A stretch of DNA of 64,000 bases, from NCBI RefSeq assembly GCF_900114925.1, contig NZ_FOUR01000003.1:310001-374000 (forward strand). The letters run 5' to 3'. This document shows, one piece after another, positions 33,947 to 41,123 of the stretch (position 1 is the stretch's first letter; every line of letters starts with the position of its first letter). Under the pieces are notes generated by a model. It did no database searches. It was not told the DNA's origin and worked only from the letters and a program-made list of their open reading frames with translations. Both the position numbers and the translations under genes were made by a program. The DNA comes from Marinobacter pelagius (GTDB lineage Bacteria > Pseudomonadota > Gammaproteobacteria > Pseudomonadales > Oleiphilaceae).

Positions 33947-35243
33947 AGCTGAACCGCTCCGCCAGGATACGCTGAGGAGGTGTGCCCCTCGTGCTCAGGT
34001 GGTCTTCAACAACATCCATCATGATCGCCGGTCCGCACATCACAAAGACCCAGTCGCGAAACTCGTTCTCTGAAAACTCACGATCCATCAGCGCTCCATC
34101 GATGAAGCCTGTCTCCCCGTGCCAGTCTTCTGGCGGTTCTGACAGCACATAGACCACATCCTCATCACCCAACTCCTCGTGATAGGCAATCTGGTTGATG
34201 ATCCGGTTTCCATAGATCACCTTCACTTTGCGCGAATCGCCGGTCAGGCGCATTTGCCTGAGTATGCCGAGCAGCGGCGCAAGGCCCACACCACCGGCGA
34301 TGAGCGCGACCCCGGACTCCTCGCGACCATCGACGGTAAGATTGCCATAAGGGCCGTCCAGATAGGCGACGGTGTCAGGTTTTATCTGGCCAATGGTTCG
34401 TGTGAAGTCGCCAAGCTCCTTGATCATGAAGGAGACTTCCGGGCCGCCCGCCGGCGCTGAGGACATGGAGAACGGGTTTTCCTTCATCGAGAAGGTACTG
34501 TGCCCCACATTCAGCCAGACGAATTGCCCGGCCTGGTAATCCAGACCATCATGACCGTCGGGCGTCACCGTCACTTCCCATTGCTTGGGCGTCAATCGGA
34601 CGACGGAAGTCACGCGCCAGGGGCGAGCCTTCTGCAGCCAGGGAACCACCAGGTAAACCATCAGCAATGACCCAACCGCCACGCCCGTCATGACCAGCCA
34701 CACCCAGGTCATCACCGGCTGTGATCCGTAACGCCCGGCATACACGGTATGGTGCAACAGAAGCACCGCAATCAGGAGCGCGCCGAGCCCGTGCAACAGG
34801 CGCCACGTCTCGTACCGGTAGCCCAGCTGGGTGCGCCCAATGGCCATGACAATAAGGCCTGCAAGCAGCAAATAGGCGGCAATCCCGGTCGCCAGATCGG
34901 AAAAATCGGTCGTGAGCGTCAATTGCCGTGTGGGGTCCCATGGGCGCTCCCCCCCTGTCGGCGTCCCCTGGTAAAGAAACGGGTGCAGCAGCGCAAAGAC
35001 CAGTAACGTGCGGGCCATGATCTGGTGAAACCGCATGGTCACGTCCATGCCGACGTCATTGGAAATGGCCTTGAAGCGGCCGGACAGGATGAATTCCACG
35101 AGGATCATCGAGAAGGCAAGAATGCCAAGGCCTGAGGCGAGTTCCTGGTGCAACTGGCGTGGCGGGCCTCCGACCCAGGCGGACAGAAGCAGCGGCAAGG
35201 TAACGGCGACGAGGTAAGCAACGATCAGAAGGAGCGGTTTCAT
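33939..35243 (-). CDS. Ferric reductase-like/NOX-type transmembrane oxidoreductase
   Basis: A 434-aa protein: six N-terminal helices with histidines suited to haem (FHQIMARTLLVFALLHPFLY, RLLHGLGALLIAVLLLHHTV), then an FAD domain (AGQFVWLNVGHSTFSMKENP FSMSS, with the FSMSSAP FAD loop) and a NAD(P)H domain with GGVGLAPLLGILRQMRLTG and GPAIMMDVVEDHL. It carries electrons from NAD(P)H across the membrane to iron or another acceptor. It heads a likely operon with the 35-aa protein and a thioredoxin. Confidence 0.9.
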   Translation of the reverse strand: MKPLLLIVAYLVAVTLPLLLSAWVGGPPRQLHQELASGLGILAFSMILVEFILSGRFKAISNDVGMDVTMRFHQIMARTLLVFALLHPFLYQGTPTGGERPWDPTRQLTLTTDFSDLATGIAAYLLLAGLIVMAIGRTQLGYRYETWRLLHGLGALLIAVLLLHHTVYAGRYGSQPVMTWVWLVMTGVAVGSLLMVYLVVPWLQKARPWRVTSVVRLTPKQWEVTVTPDGHDGLDYQAGQFVWLNVGHSTFSMKENPFSMSSAPAGGPEVSFMIKELGDFTRTIGQIKPDTVAYLDGPYGNLTVDGREESGVALIAGGVGLAPLLGILRQMRLTGDSRKVKVIYGNRIINQIAYHEELGDEDVVYVLSEPPEDWHGETGFIDGALMDREFSENEFRDWVFVMCGPAIMMDVVEDHLSTRGTPPQRILAERFSYD

Positions 35244-35331
35244 CTGGCTAGTCTGTTTCCCTTCCTTTGATCATGCAAGATACCCCTGATAATAGCCAAT
35301 ACTGTCAGCTTTGGGGCACCCGAGTTCCTCC

Positions 35332-35360
35332 GAAAATAAATCTGTCCCGGCTTTCCCGGA
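35332..35360. repeat. Copy of the dispersed TCTGTCCCGG repeat
   Basis: AAAATAAATCTGTCCCGGCT ttcccgg is one of the better preserved copies, located between the ferric reductase gene start and the 55-aa gene. Confidence 0.7.
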
Positions 35361-35456
35361 TAAAGCTTACCCGCGGTGATCGCTCTCCAGCAGTCTGACC
35401 CGACGCGGGCATCGTAGTTTGATGAGAGAGTGTGAAAGTCGGGCACGGACGGTCTT

Positions 35457-35624
35457 ATGAAATACGAACACGCAATTGTGAAATTTGACGGAGACGTTGC
35501 GATCCTGCTCTGCAATGGCTGCGGCATCACTATCGCAGAGGGCACCAAACACGAGGACCGTGAGCACTACTGTACGATGTGCATGAGCGGCAATTGCAAA
35601 GCAAAGTTCAAAAAAGAAACATAG
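35457..35624 (+). CDS. Small putative zinc-ribbon protein, 55 aa
   Basis: MKYEHAIVKFDGDVAILLCN GCGITIAEGTKHEDREHYCT MCMSGNCKAKFKKET. Two cysteine pairs (CNGC and CTMC) spaced 17 residues apart form a probable zinc ribbon; a third (GNC) follows. The start AIVKFDGDVAILLC is β-strand-like. I recognise the pattern as a small conserved gammaproteobacterial protein without known function. ATG at 35457, TAG at 35622-35624. Confidence 0.65.
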   Translation: MKYEHAIVKFDGDVAILLCNGCGITIAEGTKHEDREHYCTMCMSGNCKAKFKKET

Positions 35625-35746
35625 AAAACGTCCTTTAACCTCCCCATAAACCTTATCTTCAGGCATGATTTCCATACCGACCTCAAACATATTCTGACAC
35701 GATTACCAAAGCAGAGGATTCAAACTGCAATCAGGTGACATTGGCA

Positions 35747-36424
35747 ATGAGTGAGACAACCGAGGATAAAACAGCAGCACCGGCACCCGCAAAGAAGGGT
35801 TTCAGTGGCTGGCATGTCTTTGGCATTGTCGTGCTCACCATCGTTGCCACCATCGGCGTTGGTTACTGGTGGTTAAGCCACTACGTGTTTCCTGAGAAAT
35901 TCGACCCCGTAACCCTGAATGCGAGTGAACAGGATTCACTGAATAACAAGCTGAACACTCTGGGTATTGATACCCAGGGTGGCAAATCCGAGCGGCGGTT
36001 GCAGCCGGTACCCTACAGTGAGGAAGGCGCCAGCCGGGAGGTACGCTTCAGCGAGCGGGAACTCAACGGTATGCTGGCCAATAACACCGATCTGGCGCAG
36101 AGACTCGCAGTCGACCTTTCAGACGATCTACTCAGCGCCCTGCTCCTTGTGCCTCTTGAAGAGAATTTCCCTGTACTCGGCGGCAGAACCCTACGAGTAA
36201 ATGCCGGTGTAGAGTTGTCCTTTGCCAACGGTCGCCCCCTGGTTAAATTAAGGGGCGTCAGCGTGATGGGCGTACCCATTCCGAATGCCTGGCTGGGTAA
36301 CCTCAAGAATGTGGACCTGGTTAACGAGTTCGGCGCCGATCCGGGATTCTGGCAATCCTTTGCAGCCGGGGTGGATTATATCCAGGTCGAGGATGGCCGG
36401 TTGCTCGTCCGGCTCAAGGAATAG
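35747..36424 (+). CDS. Hypothetical membrane-anchored protein, 225 aa
   Basis: A short alanine/proline-rich cytoplasmic start is followed by one membrane helix (WHVFGIVVLTIVATIGVGYW) and a large periplasmic domain: VRFSERELNGMLANNTDLAQ, RLAVDLSDDLLSALLLVPLE and RVNAGVELSFANGRPLVKLR. The pattern of alternating β-strands resembles lipid-binding LolA/YceI-like or AsmA-like domains, but this is not a firm match. AGGTGA precedes ATG 35747. Confidence 0.65.
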   Translation: MSETTEDKTAAPAPAKKGFSGWHVFGIVVLTIVATIGVGYWWLSHYVFPEKFDPVTLNASEQDSLNNKLNTLGIDTQGGKSERRLQPVPYSEEGASREVRFSERELNGMLANNTDLAQRLAVDLSDDLLSALLLVPLEENFPVLGGRTLRVNAGVELSFANGRPLVKLRGVSVMGVPIPNAWLGNLKNVDLVNEFGADPGFWQSFAAGVDYIQVEDGRLLVRLKE

Positions 36425-36459
36425 CACCTTGCGGACAGAATAGAAATAAGGTTCTCAAG

Positions 36460-36487
36460 AAAATAGATCGGCCCCGGTTTTCCCAAC
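36460..36487. repeat. Copy of the dispersed TCTGTCCCGG repeat (diverged)
   Basis: AAAATAGATCGGCCCCGGTT ttccc differs from the copy at 37452 by a few bases. It lies just downstream of both flanking genes. Confidence 0.6.
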
Positions 36488-36490
36488 CGA

Positions 36491-36946
36491 TCAAACCGGC
36501 AGCTCAACAATCTCACCAACCACACCGTCCTCACTCACCTGAAGCCGCCCCACCGTGATCGGCAGAGTAAATCGGCGGGGGCCGGCGCCTCCTGGATTGA
36601 AATAGAGCACATCTCCAATCCATTCATTACGGGGTTTGTGGGAATGGCCGGCGATGACCACGCGGTAACGGCCTTGAGGATCGATGTCGAGGGTTTTAAC
36701 GTCGTGGAGCATGTAGAAAGCGTGGCCGAGAAATTCCAGATCCTGAACATCTGGAAGCGTCGCAGCTCGACCTGCTTTGTCGATATTGCCACGGATCGCA
36801 ATCAAGGGGGCGATCCCCTCCAGCGCTTCCAGAACCTCGTCCCGCCCCACGTCACCGGCATGAAGGATCAGATCCGAGCCTTTCAAAACCTCCAGGGCTT
36901 CTGGACGCATTTTGCTGTGGGTGTCAGCGATCACTCCGATTTGCAT
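36491..36946 (-). CDS. YfcE/MJ0936-type metallophosphodiesterase
   Basis: A 151-aa calcineurin-like phosphoesterase with all metal-binding motifs: IGVIADTHSKM (D-x-H), ILHAGDVGRDEVLEAL (GD), AIRGNID (GN), MLHDV, and VIAGHSHKPRNEW (GHSH). It binds two metals and hydrolyses phosphodiesters; physiological substrate unknown. Conserved NPGG follows in YFNPGGAGPRR. Confidence 0.93.
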   Translation of the reverse strand: MQIGVIADTHSKMRPEALEVLKGSDLILHAGDVGRDEVLEALEGIAPLIAIRGNIDKAGRAATLPDVQDLEFLGHAFYMLHDVKTLDIDPQGRYRVVIAGHSHKPRNEWIGDVLYFNPGGAGPRRFTLPITVGRLQVSEDGVVGEIVELPV

Positions 36947-36970
36947 GTTTACGCCCCTTTGAACCCCTCA

Positions 36971-37072
36971 ATGACGCCCACCCAGCCCGTGCGCGGGCAC
37001 GGTGGAATCACAAGCCGGGTGGTTGAAGCGGGTGACATTGCCCTTGGGGACGATGTCCGGGCCTGTCCGTAA
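36971..37072 (+). pseudogene. Remnant resembling the end of a MOSC-domain protein
   Basis: The 33-residue frame MTPTQPVRGHGGITSRVVEA GDIALGDDVRACP has the C-terminal MOSC pattern 'GGITARVVEGGxIxxGDxV'. Nothing of the upstream domain or its cysteine is present and the reading frame upstream belongs to the opposite-strand gene. Probably a decayed tail; the match is by eye. Confidence 0.35.
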
Positions 37073-37363
37073 TCAAGTTTCACTGAGAGTGGAAATACCA
37101 TTGACCTCAGTCACCGTTTTGGCATCCGCCCGCTCAATGATTTTCAGGAGGGTGGATTGAATGGTTTCGTCTTCCCGGGCATCACCCCCACTCACAAACG
37201 TTTGCTTCTGGGGTTCCGCGCCCTCTTCCTCGGTATATGAAATAACAACCTCGATGGCTGAATCCGGCGTTTTACCAAAGTACTCCAGCGAAACTAACGG
37301 ATAGCCGTGAAAGCCCTTCTTAACCTGCTTTGCAATACGCTTCTTTGCTTTATCCACGTGCAT
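37073..37363 (-). CDS. Hypothetical protein, 96 aa
   Basis: A small soluble protein starting MHVDKAKKRIAKQVKKGFHG YPLVSLEYFGKTPDSAIEVV ISYTEEEG. A basic N-terminus is followed by an α+β domain and a helical end (TLLKIIERADAKTVTEVNGI). Not assigned to a family. It lies downstream of the MOSC remnant on the opposite strand. Confidence 0.55.
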   Translation of the reverse strand: MHVDKAKKRIAKQVKKGFHGYPLVSLEYFGKTPDSAIEVVISYTEEEGAEPQKQTFVSGGDAREDETIQSTLLKIIERADAKTVTEVNGISTLSET

Positions 37364-37451
37364 AATCGGAGCCTTTCGCTGCGTTTGTTATCTGGTTGCA
37401 CATGAGCTCCCAGTAGATACCACTTGCCAATTCTATGCCCTTCAATCCATC

Positions 37452-37478
37452 TAAAATAGATCTGTCCCGGTTTTCCCT
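37452..37478. repeat. Best-preserved copy of the dispersed TCTGTCCCGG repeat
   Basis: TAAAATAGATCTGTCCCGGT tttccc lies upstream of the intact SEC-C gene. Confidence 0.65.
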
Positions 37479-37555
37479 ATATCCCCGTTCCCATAAGCAT
37501 GCTAAAAGACTCCCCCCGGCAGTAGCTCGGGTATTCTTCTCATCAGGATATCACC

Positions 37556-37900
37556 ATGTCAGATAAGTTTTTCTTCAAGGGCCGGCAGGACGCACGCCAG
37601 AACCACACCGCTTACGGCGGCTTTCAGACCAACGCCAGCCAGAAGAGTGGCAGCCGGAAGTATCCGCTAAAACTGGTGGTTACCAGTGAAGCGCGCAAGC
37701 AAGAGGTTGAGGCACAGGTTGCCCGGGCGAAGCTGCATGCGACTATTTCGGTTGATACCCGCGAAGGCGCCGTTGAATCCATCAACGAGCTCACCGCTAT
37801 CCTGAATAAAGGCGGGACAGTCACCACGGTAAAACCGCCCTCCCGCAACGACGTCTGCAACTGCGGTAGCGGTATCAAATTCAAGAAGTGCTGTGGCTAA
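37556..37900 (+). CDS. PBPRA1643 family SWIM/SEC-C metal-binding protein
   Basis: A 114-aa protein with the family start MSDKFFFKGRQDARQNHTAY and a C-terminal SEC-C zinc motif (RNDVCNCGSGIKFKKCCG), the metal ligands being C-x-C...CC. Between them lies VEAQVARAKLHATISVDTRE. Metal binding follows from the motif; a role is not established. It has a full, internally deleted duplicate at 32753-32836, with shared upstream sequence (GGCAGTAGCTCGGGTATTC), indicating that the promoter was duplicated too. Confidence 0.9.
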   Translation: MSDKFFFKGRQDARQNHTAYGGFQTNASQKSGSRKYPLKLVVTSEARKQEVEAQVARAKLHATISVDTREGAVESINELTAILNKGGTVTTVKPPSRNDVCNCGSGIKFKKCCG

Positions 37901-37929
37901 CAGCAACGGGCGTGTAGAGGGCAATGGCT

Positions 37930-38370
37930 ATGATTATTTGCGGGGTTGAGCTGACTGGCAACGATGCGGTGGTGTGTTTGCTGAATATGGACAGGGGGCA
38001 GTTCAACCTGCCGGAGTGCAAGGTGCGCAAACTGTCACTGCCAAAAAACCATAGCCGTGAAGATCTGAAGCGGTTCCAGGCGGCCTTTTCGGCGTTAATG
38101 GCCGAATACGGAGTCACCACTGTCGCTATCAAAGAGCGGATGCCCAAAGGCAAATTTGCAGGTGGTGCCATCAGCTTCAAAATGGAAGCGGCCATTCAAC
38201 TGATCACCGATATTGAGTTGACGGTGACCCTGCTGCCCCCGGCCCTTATCAAGTCCACCCTGGCAGCCAACCCGCTGCCCATTGCGTTTGCCGAGACGGG
38301 TTTGAAGGCCTTTCAGGAAACGGCCTTTATCACCGCCTATGTGGGACAGCTGCAAGGTGGTTGCAGCTGA
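37930..38370 (+). CDS. DUF3010 family protein
   Basis: A 146-aa protein of the DUF3010 family: MIICGVELTGNDAVVCLLNM, YGVTTVAIKERMPKGKFAGG, AISFKMEAAIQLI. The fold is RNase H-like (Holliday-resolvase-like YqgF type), with D/E residues that could form a metal site, but nuclease activity has not been shown to my knowledge. The ATG at 37930 has AGAGGG at good spacing, better than ATG 37924. Confidence 0.88.
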   Translation: MIICGVELTGNDAVVCLLNMDRGQFNLPECKVRKLSLPKNHSREDLKRFQAAFSALMAEYGVTTVAIKERMPKGKFAGGAISFKMEAAIQLITDIELTVTLLPPALIKSTLAANPLPIAFAETGLKAFQETAFITAYVGQLQGGCS

Positions 38371-38429
38371 TAGCGTGTACTCAGAGACTAGACAGGTAAA
38401 TAAACGTCACTCTCGGTAGGATGTCCCTC

Positions 38430-38861
38430 ATGCCCACTTATACCGTAACGGTCGCGAATCTTTCCCTGTCGCAGCAGCAGAAATCACAGATAGCGGAAGC
38501 CATAACCACGGCCCATCACACGCAAACGGGCGCCCCCCGTTTTTTTGCCCAGGTTTCGTTTTTTCTTACCAATGATGGCGAGCACTTTGTAGGTGGCACC
38601 GTGAACAAGGCGCCCCAGGTGTATGTCCACGGCCTGGTGCGCGAGGGCCGCACTGCCGAGGTCAAGCAAGCCCTGATGAGCCAGATGCTTGAAGAGATAG
38701 TCCAAATTACGGGAATAACGGTTGAGGACGCCTGGATCTATCTGCAGGACATTCCCGCCACTCAGATGATCGAGTTTGGCCGGTTTCTGCCAGCGCCGGG
38801 CGATGAAGCTGAATGGGAAAGGGGAATGACTCCAGAAAAGCGGGCCACGTTACCCGATTAA
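38430..38861 (+). CDS. Tautomerase family protein
   Basis: A 143-aa protein with the 4-oxalocrotonate tautomerase hallmark: proline directly after the start Met (MPTYTVTVANLSLSQQQKSQ), which becomes the catalytic N-terminus. A second repeat-like half is present (YVHGLVREGRTAEVKQALMS), as in cis-CaaD/MIF-like members. GGTAGGA lies before ATG 38430, while the upstream ATG at 38421 would bury Pro1. Substrate unknown. Confidence 0.88.
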   Translation: MPTYTVTVANLSLSQQQKSQIAEAITTAHHTQTGAPRFFAQVSFFLTNDGEHFVGGTVNKAPQVYVHGLVREGRTAEVKQALMSQMLEEIVQITGITVEDAWIYLQDIPATQMIEFGRFLPAPGDEAEWERGMTPEKRATLPD

Positions 38862-39018
38862 CTGGACGCTGGCACTCGGCGACAAGATGCCGGCTTGCCT
38901 ATGAACCCAAATAATAGATTTGAAGATCATGTGGCCAGCTCCCTTGGCTCACATCAGCGTAGGAAATATCGCACAAACCGCAGAGCGAATATCCGATTTT
39001 GCTACAGACCATCTTCGA

Positions 39019-39024
39019 TAGAAT
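39019..39024 (+). promoter_or_regulatory. Possible -10 box of the GGA-rich RNA
   Basis: TAGAAT lies 7 bases before the first hairpin of the GGA-rich RNA. No good -35 is present at the right distance, as expected of an activator-dependent promoter. Upstream at 38930-38953 an imperfect palindrome TGTGGCCAGC...TTGGCTCACA might be an activator site. Both are weak predictions. Confidence 0.35.
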
Positions 39025-39030
39025 AGGAAT

Positions 39031-39237
39031 TGTCAGGGATGACAGCCGGCAAGGATCGTTGGCTCAAGGATGGAAACTCCACGGATCAGGAGTTACCCGA
39101 AGGATCGGGATTACAGGGATGAACACAAGGATGAAGCGCTCAGGATGATGCGCAGCCTGATGGATCAGGCAGGGGTCAGCCACGGATATTGGGTCCACAG
39201 GGAGCGTGGCCCAGTCCGTGCACTTCCGTTTTCGGAA
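39031..39237 (+). ncRNA. Candidate CsrB/RsmZ-like CsrA-binding small RNA
   Basis: About 200 bases contain 14 GGA motifs. Seven lie in loops of predicted hairpins: TGTC-AGGGAT-GACA (39031), GCCGGC-AAGGAT-CGTTGGC (39045, with wobbles), AACTCC-ACGGATCA-GGAGTT (39075), CCCG-AAGGAT-CGGG (39096), GCGC-TCAGGATGAT-GCGC (39136), GCCTGA-TGGA-TCAGGC (39155), and CCAC-AGGGAGC-GTGG (39195). Between them are single-stranded CAGGGATGA and CAAGGATGA. This is the pattern of CsrB/RsmX/Y/Z RNAs, which titrate the translational regulator CsrA/RsmA. A weak terminator-like TTCCG-TTTT-CGGAA ends at 39237. The exact ends are unknown. It precedes the comEA-like gene. Confidence 0.75.
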
Positions 39238-39363
39238 TACCTTCCTTACACCTCATCACCTCCGAACCTTTATTCTCGCCTCTCAACCGAGCCTGCGCCT
39301 GTGCGGCATGACGTCCTGGCAAACAACCATAACGACGTTATTCAATCTCAGGAGTATGCTCAC

Positions 39364-39633
39364 ATGAAAAGAACCCCGATTATCGCCACGCTGGTCCTGC
39401 TGTTCAGCCTGTTCATCGGTTTCGCCCACGCCCAGGACGCCACCGTGAACATCAACACCGCAGACGTAACCACTCTGGCGAGTCTCAACGGAATCGGCGA
39501 TAGCAAGGCCCAGGCCATTATCGAGTACCGCGAAGCAAATGGCCCCTTCGCCTCCACCGCCGACCTCTCCAAGGTCAAAGGCATTGGCGCACGCACTGTG
39601 GAGAAGAACGCGGATCGTCTCAGCATAGAGTAG
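39364..39633 (+). CDS. ComEA-like helix-hairpin-helix DNA-binding protein
   Basis: An 89-aa secreted protein: signal peptide (IATLVLLFSLFIGFAHA) then a single HhH domain: VNINTADVTTLASLNGIGDS KAQAIIEYREANGPFASTAD and LSKVKGIGARTVEKNADRLS, with two hairpins GIGDS and GIGAR. This ComEA-type domain binds DNA non-specifically in the periplasm and is associated with natural transformation. No other competence gene is nearby. The start at 39364 follows CAGGAG at 13 bases; the open frame upstream belongs to the small RNA region. Confidence 0.88.
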   Translation: MKRTPIIATLVLLFSLFIGFAHAQDATVNINTADVTTLASLNGIGDSKAQAIIEYREANGPFASTADLSKVKGIGARTVEKNADRLSIE

Positions 39634-39732
39634 GATTAACGAAGGGTGGCGCAAGCCACCCTGTCACTATCGGCAACAGGCAAAGAATGGTCTAAAATGA
39701 GATCTTATTTTGATGCACATTTGAGGTCTTTT

Positions 39733-39984
39733 ATGCGCAAAGTACTTGCCGATTGCTCAGCCAGCATTTCCGAACTGAAGCGCAACCCTACAGCCCTGCT
39801 TGCCGAATCTGATGGTGCGCCTATCGCTATTCTTAACCACAACAAGCCCGCAGCGTATTTGGTTCCAGCGGAAACCTATGAGTGGATAATGGAAATGATC
39901 GACGACCAGGAGCTAAGCCAAATCGTCGAGAAGCGCCGCCAAGAAAAACACAAGGCTGTCAGCGTCAATCTGGATGACTTATAA
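39733..39984 (+). CDS. Phd/YefM-type antitoxin
   Basis: An 83-aa antitoxin: MRKVLADCSASISELKRNPT followed by LAESDGAPIAILNHNKPAAY LVPAETYEWIMEMIDD, the Phd/YefM DNA-binding domain, and a flexible C-terminus (QIVEKRRQEKHKAVSVNLDD) that neutralises the toxin. The stop overlaps the toxin start by 11 bases. It likely represses its own operon with the toxin. Confidence 0.92.
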   Translation: MRKVLADCSASISELKRNPTALLAESDGAPIAILNHNKPAAYLVPAETYEWIMEMIDDQELSQIVEKRRQEKHKAVSVNLDDL

Positions 39985-40261
39985 ACTTAAATTTCTGCCA
40001 GTTGCACTGAAGGAGTGGAAAAAACTTCCGCCACCAATAAAGCAACAATTCAAGAATAAACTGTCTGAACGGCTTGAGAATCCTCACGTAGTTTCGGCCC
40101 GTCTAGGCGGCTACCAGAGCGTCTATAAGATCAAACTTCGTAATGCCGGCTATCGCCTCGCCTACGAGGTGGTTGATGACGAGTTAATTGTTTATGTCCT
40201 CGCTATTGGCAAACGCGAGAAATCCAAGGTCTATCAAAAGTTATCCAACAGAAGCTGCTGA
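39974..40261 (+). CDS. RelE/ParE-family toxin
   Basis: A 95-aa protein with the RelE fold: YKLKFLPVALKEWKKLPPPI KQQFKNKLSERLENP, RLGGYQSVYKIKLRNAGYRL AYEV and VLAIGKREKSKVYQKL. The basic residues of the mRNA interferase active site (lysine pairs, R in RLAYEV, KREKSKVY) are present. It forms an intact toxin-antitoxin pair with the preceding gene. Confidence 0.92.
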   Translation: MTYKLKFLPVALKEWKKLPPPIKQQFKNKLSERLENPHVVSARLGGYQSVYKIKLRNAGYRLAYEVVDDELIVYVLAIGKREKSKVYQKLSNRSC

Positions 40262-40343
40262 GCCGAAAGTCGTTTGGCAACCACCGCTCCCCCACCCTAT
40301 TATTGTTGGATAACAACAATCCCACACCCGGAGCGGGGCGTTA

Positions 40344-41123
40344 ATGTCTGATCCCATCAAGGTTTATCCTTCCAAACCTCAGAAGGTCTATTACTTCGGC
40401 ACCTGCCTGGTGGACATGTTCTACCCGGATGCGGGGATTGCCGGGGTGGAATTGCTGGAGCGGGAGGGCATCGAGGTGATCTTCCCCCAGGGCCAGACCT
40501 GCTGTGGCCAACCGGCCTACACCTCCGGTTACCACGATGAGGCCCGCTCGGTGGCGCAAGCCCAGCTGGACCTGTTTCCCGAAGACTGGCCGATTGTGGT
40601 GCCCTCCGGTTCCTGTGGCGGGATGATGCGCAAGCATTACCCTGCACTGTTCAAGGACACACCCCAGGCTACCCAGGCCGCGGAAATTGCCGGGCGGGTC
40701 TGGGAGCTGACGGATTTCCTGCTGAATGTCTGCCACATCAAACTGGAGGATCTGGGTGATCCGGTCACAGTTGCCATGCATACCTCCTGCTCGGCCCGCC
40801 GGGAAATGGGGGTGGCCGAGGTCGGCCCGGCACTGCTTGGGCAGCTGAAAAACGTCAACCTTGTGGAACAGATCCGGCCAGAAGAATGCTGCGGCTTTGG
40901 CGGCACCTTTGCGGTTCGCCACCCGGAGATTTCTGCCGCCATGGTCAGTGAGAAGGTCGACACCCTGGTGGATACCGGCACCCAAGAATTTGTCACCACC
41001 GACTGCGGCTGCCTGATGAACATCGCCGGCTATGCGGAGAAGAACGGCAAGCCCCTGCAGGGCCAGCACATCATCAGTTTCCTGTGGGAGCGCACCCGCG
41101 GAAACCAGGGAGGCCAGTCATGA
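40344..41123 (+). CDS. lutA: LutA/YkgE-type L-lactate utilisation Fe-S subunit
   Basis: A 259-aa protein of the cysteine-rich CCG-domain family. Both domains are visible: VYYFGTCLVDMFYPDAGIAG ... FPQGQTCCGQPAYTSGYHD and SCSARREMGVAE ... EECCGFGGTFAVRHPEISAA ... TTDCGCLMNIAGYAEKNG. The protein forms the LutABC complex oxidising L-lactate to pyruvate. It is the first gene of lutABC-eamA; its TGA overlaps the lutB ATG. Confidence 0.94.
   Translation: MSDPIKVYPSKPQKVYYFGTCLVDMFYPDAGIAGVELLEREGIEVIFPQGQTCCGQPAYTSGYHDEARSVAQAQLDLFPEDWPIVVPSGSCGGMMRKHYPALFKDTPQATQAAEIAGRVWELTDFLLNVCHIKLEDLGDPVTVAMHTSCSARREMGVAEVGPALLGQLKNVNLVEQIRPEECCGFGGTFAVRHPEISAAMVSEKVDTLVDTGTQEFVTTDCGCLMNIAGYAEKNGKPLQGQHIISFLWERTRGNQGGQS

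Noticed and set aside
39070-39363. Open frame extending the comEA-like protein by about 98 residues at its N-terminus
   Set aside because: The extension covers the hairpin-rich GGA region, lacks a ribosome-binding site and would place a signal peptide in mid-protein; the ATG at 39364 directly before the signal peptide is preferred.
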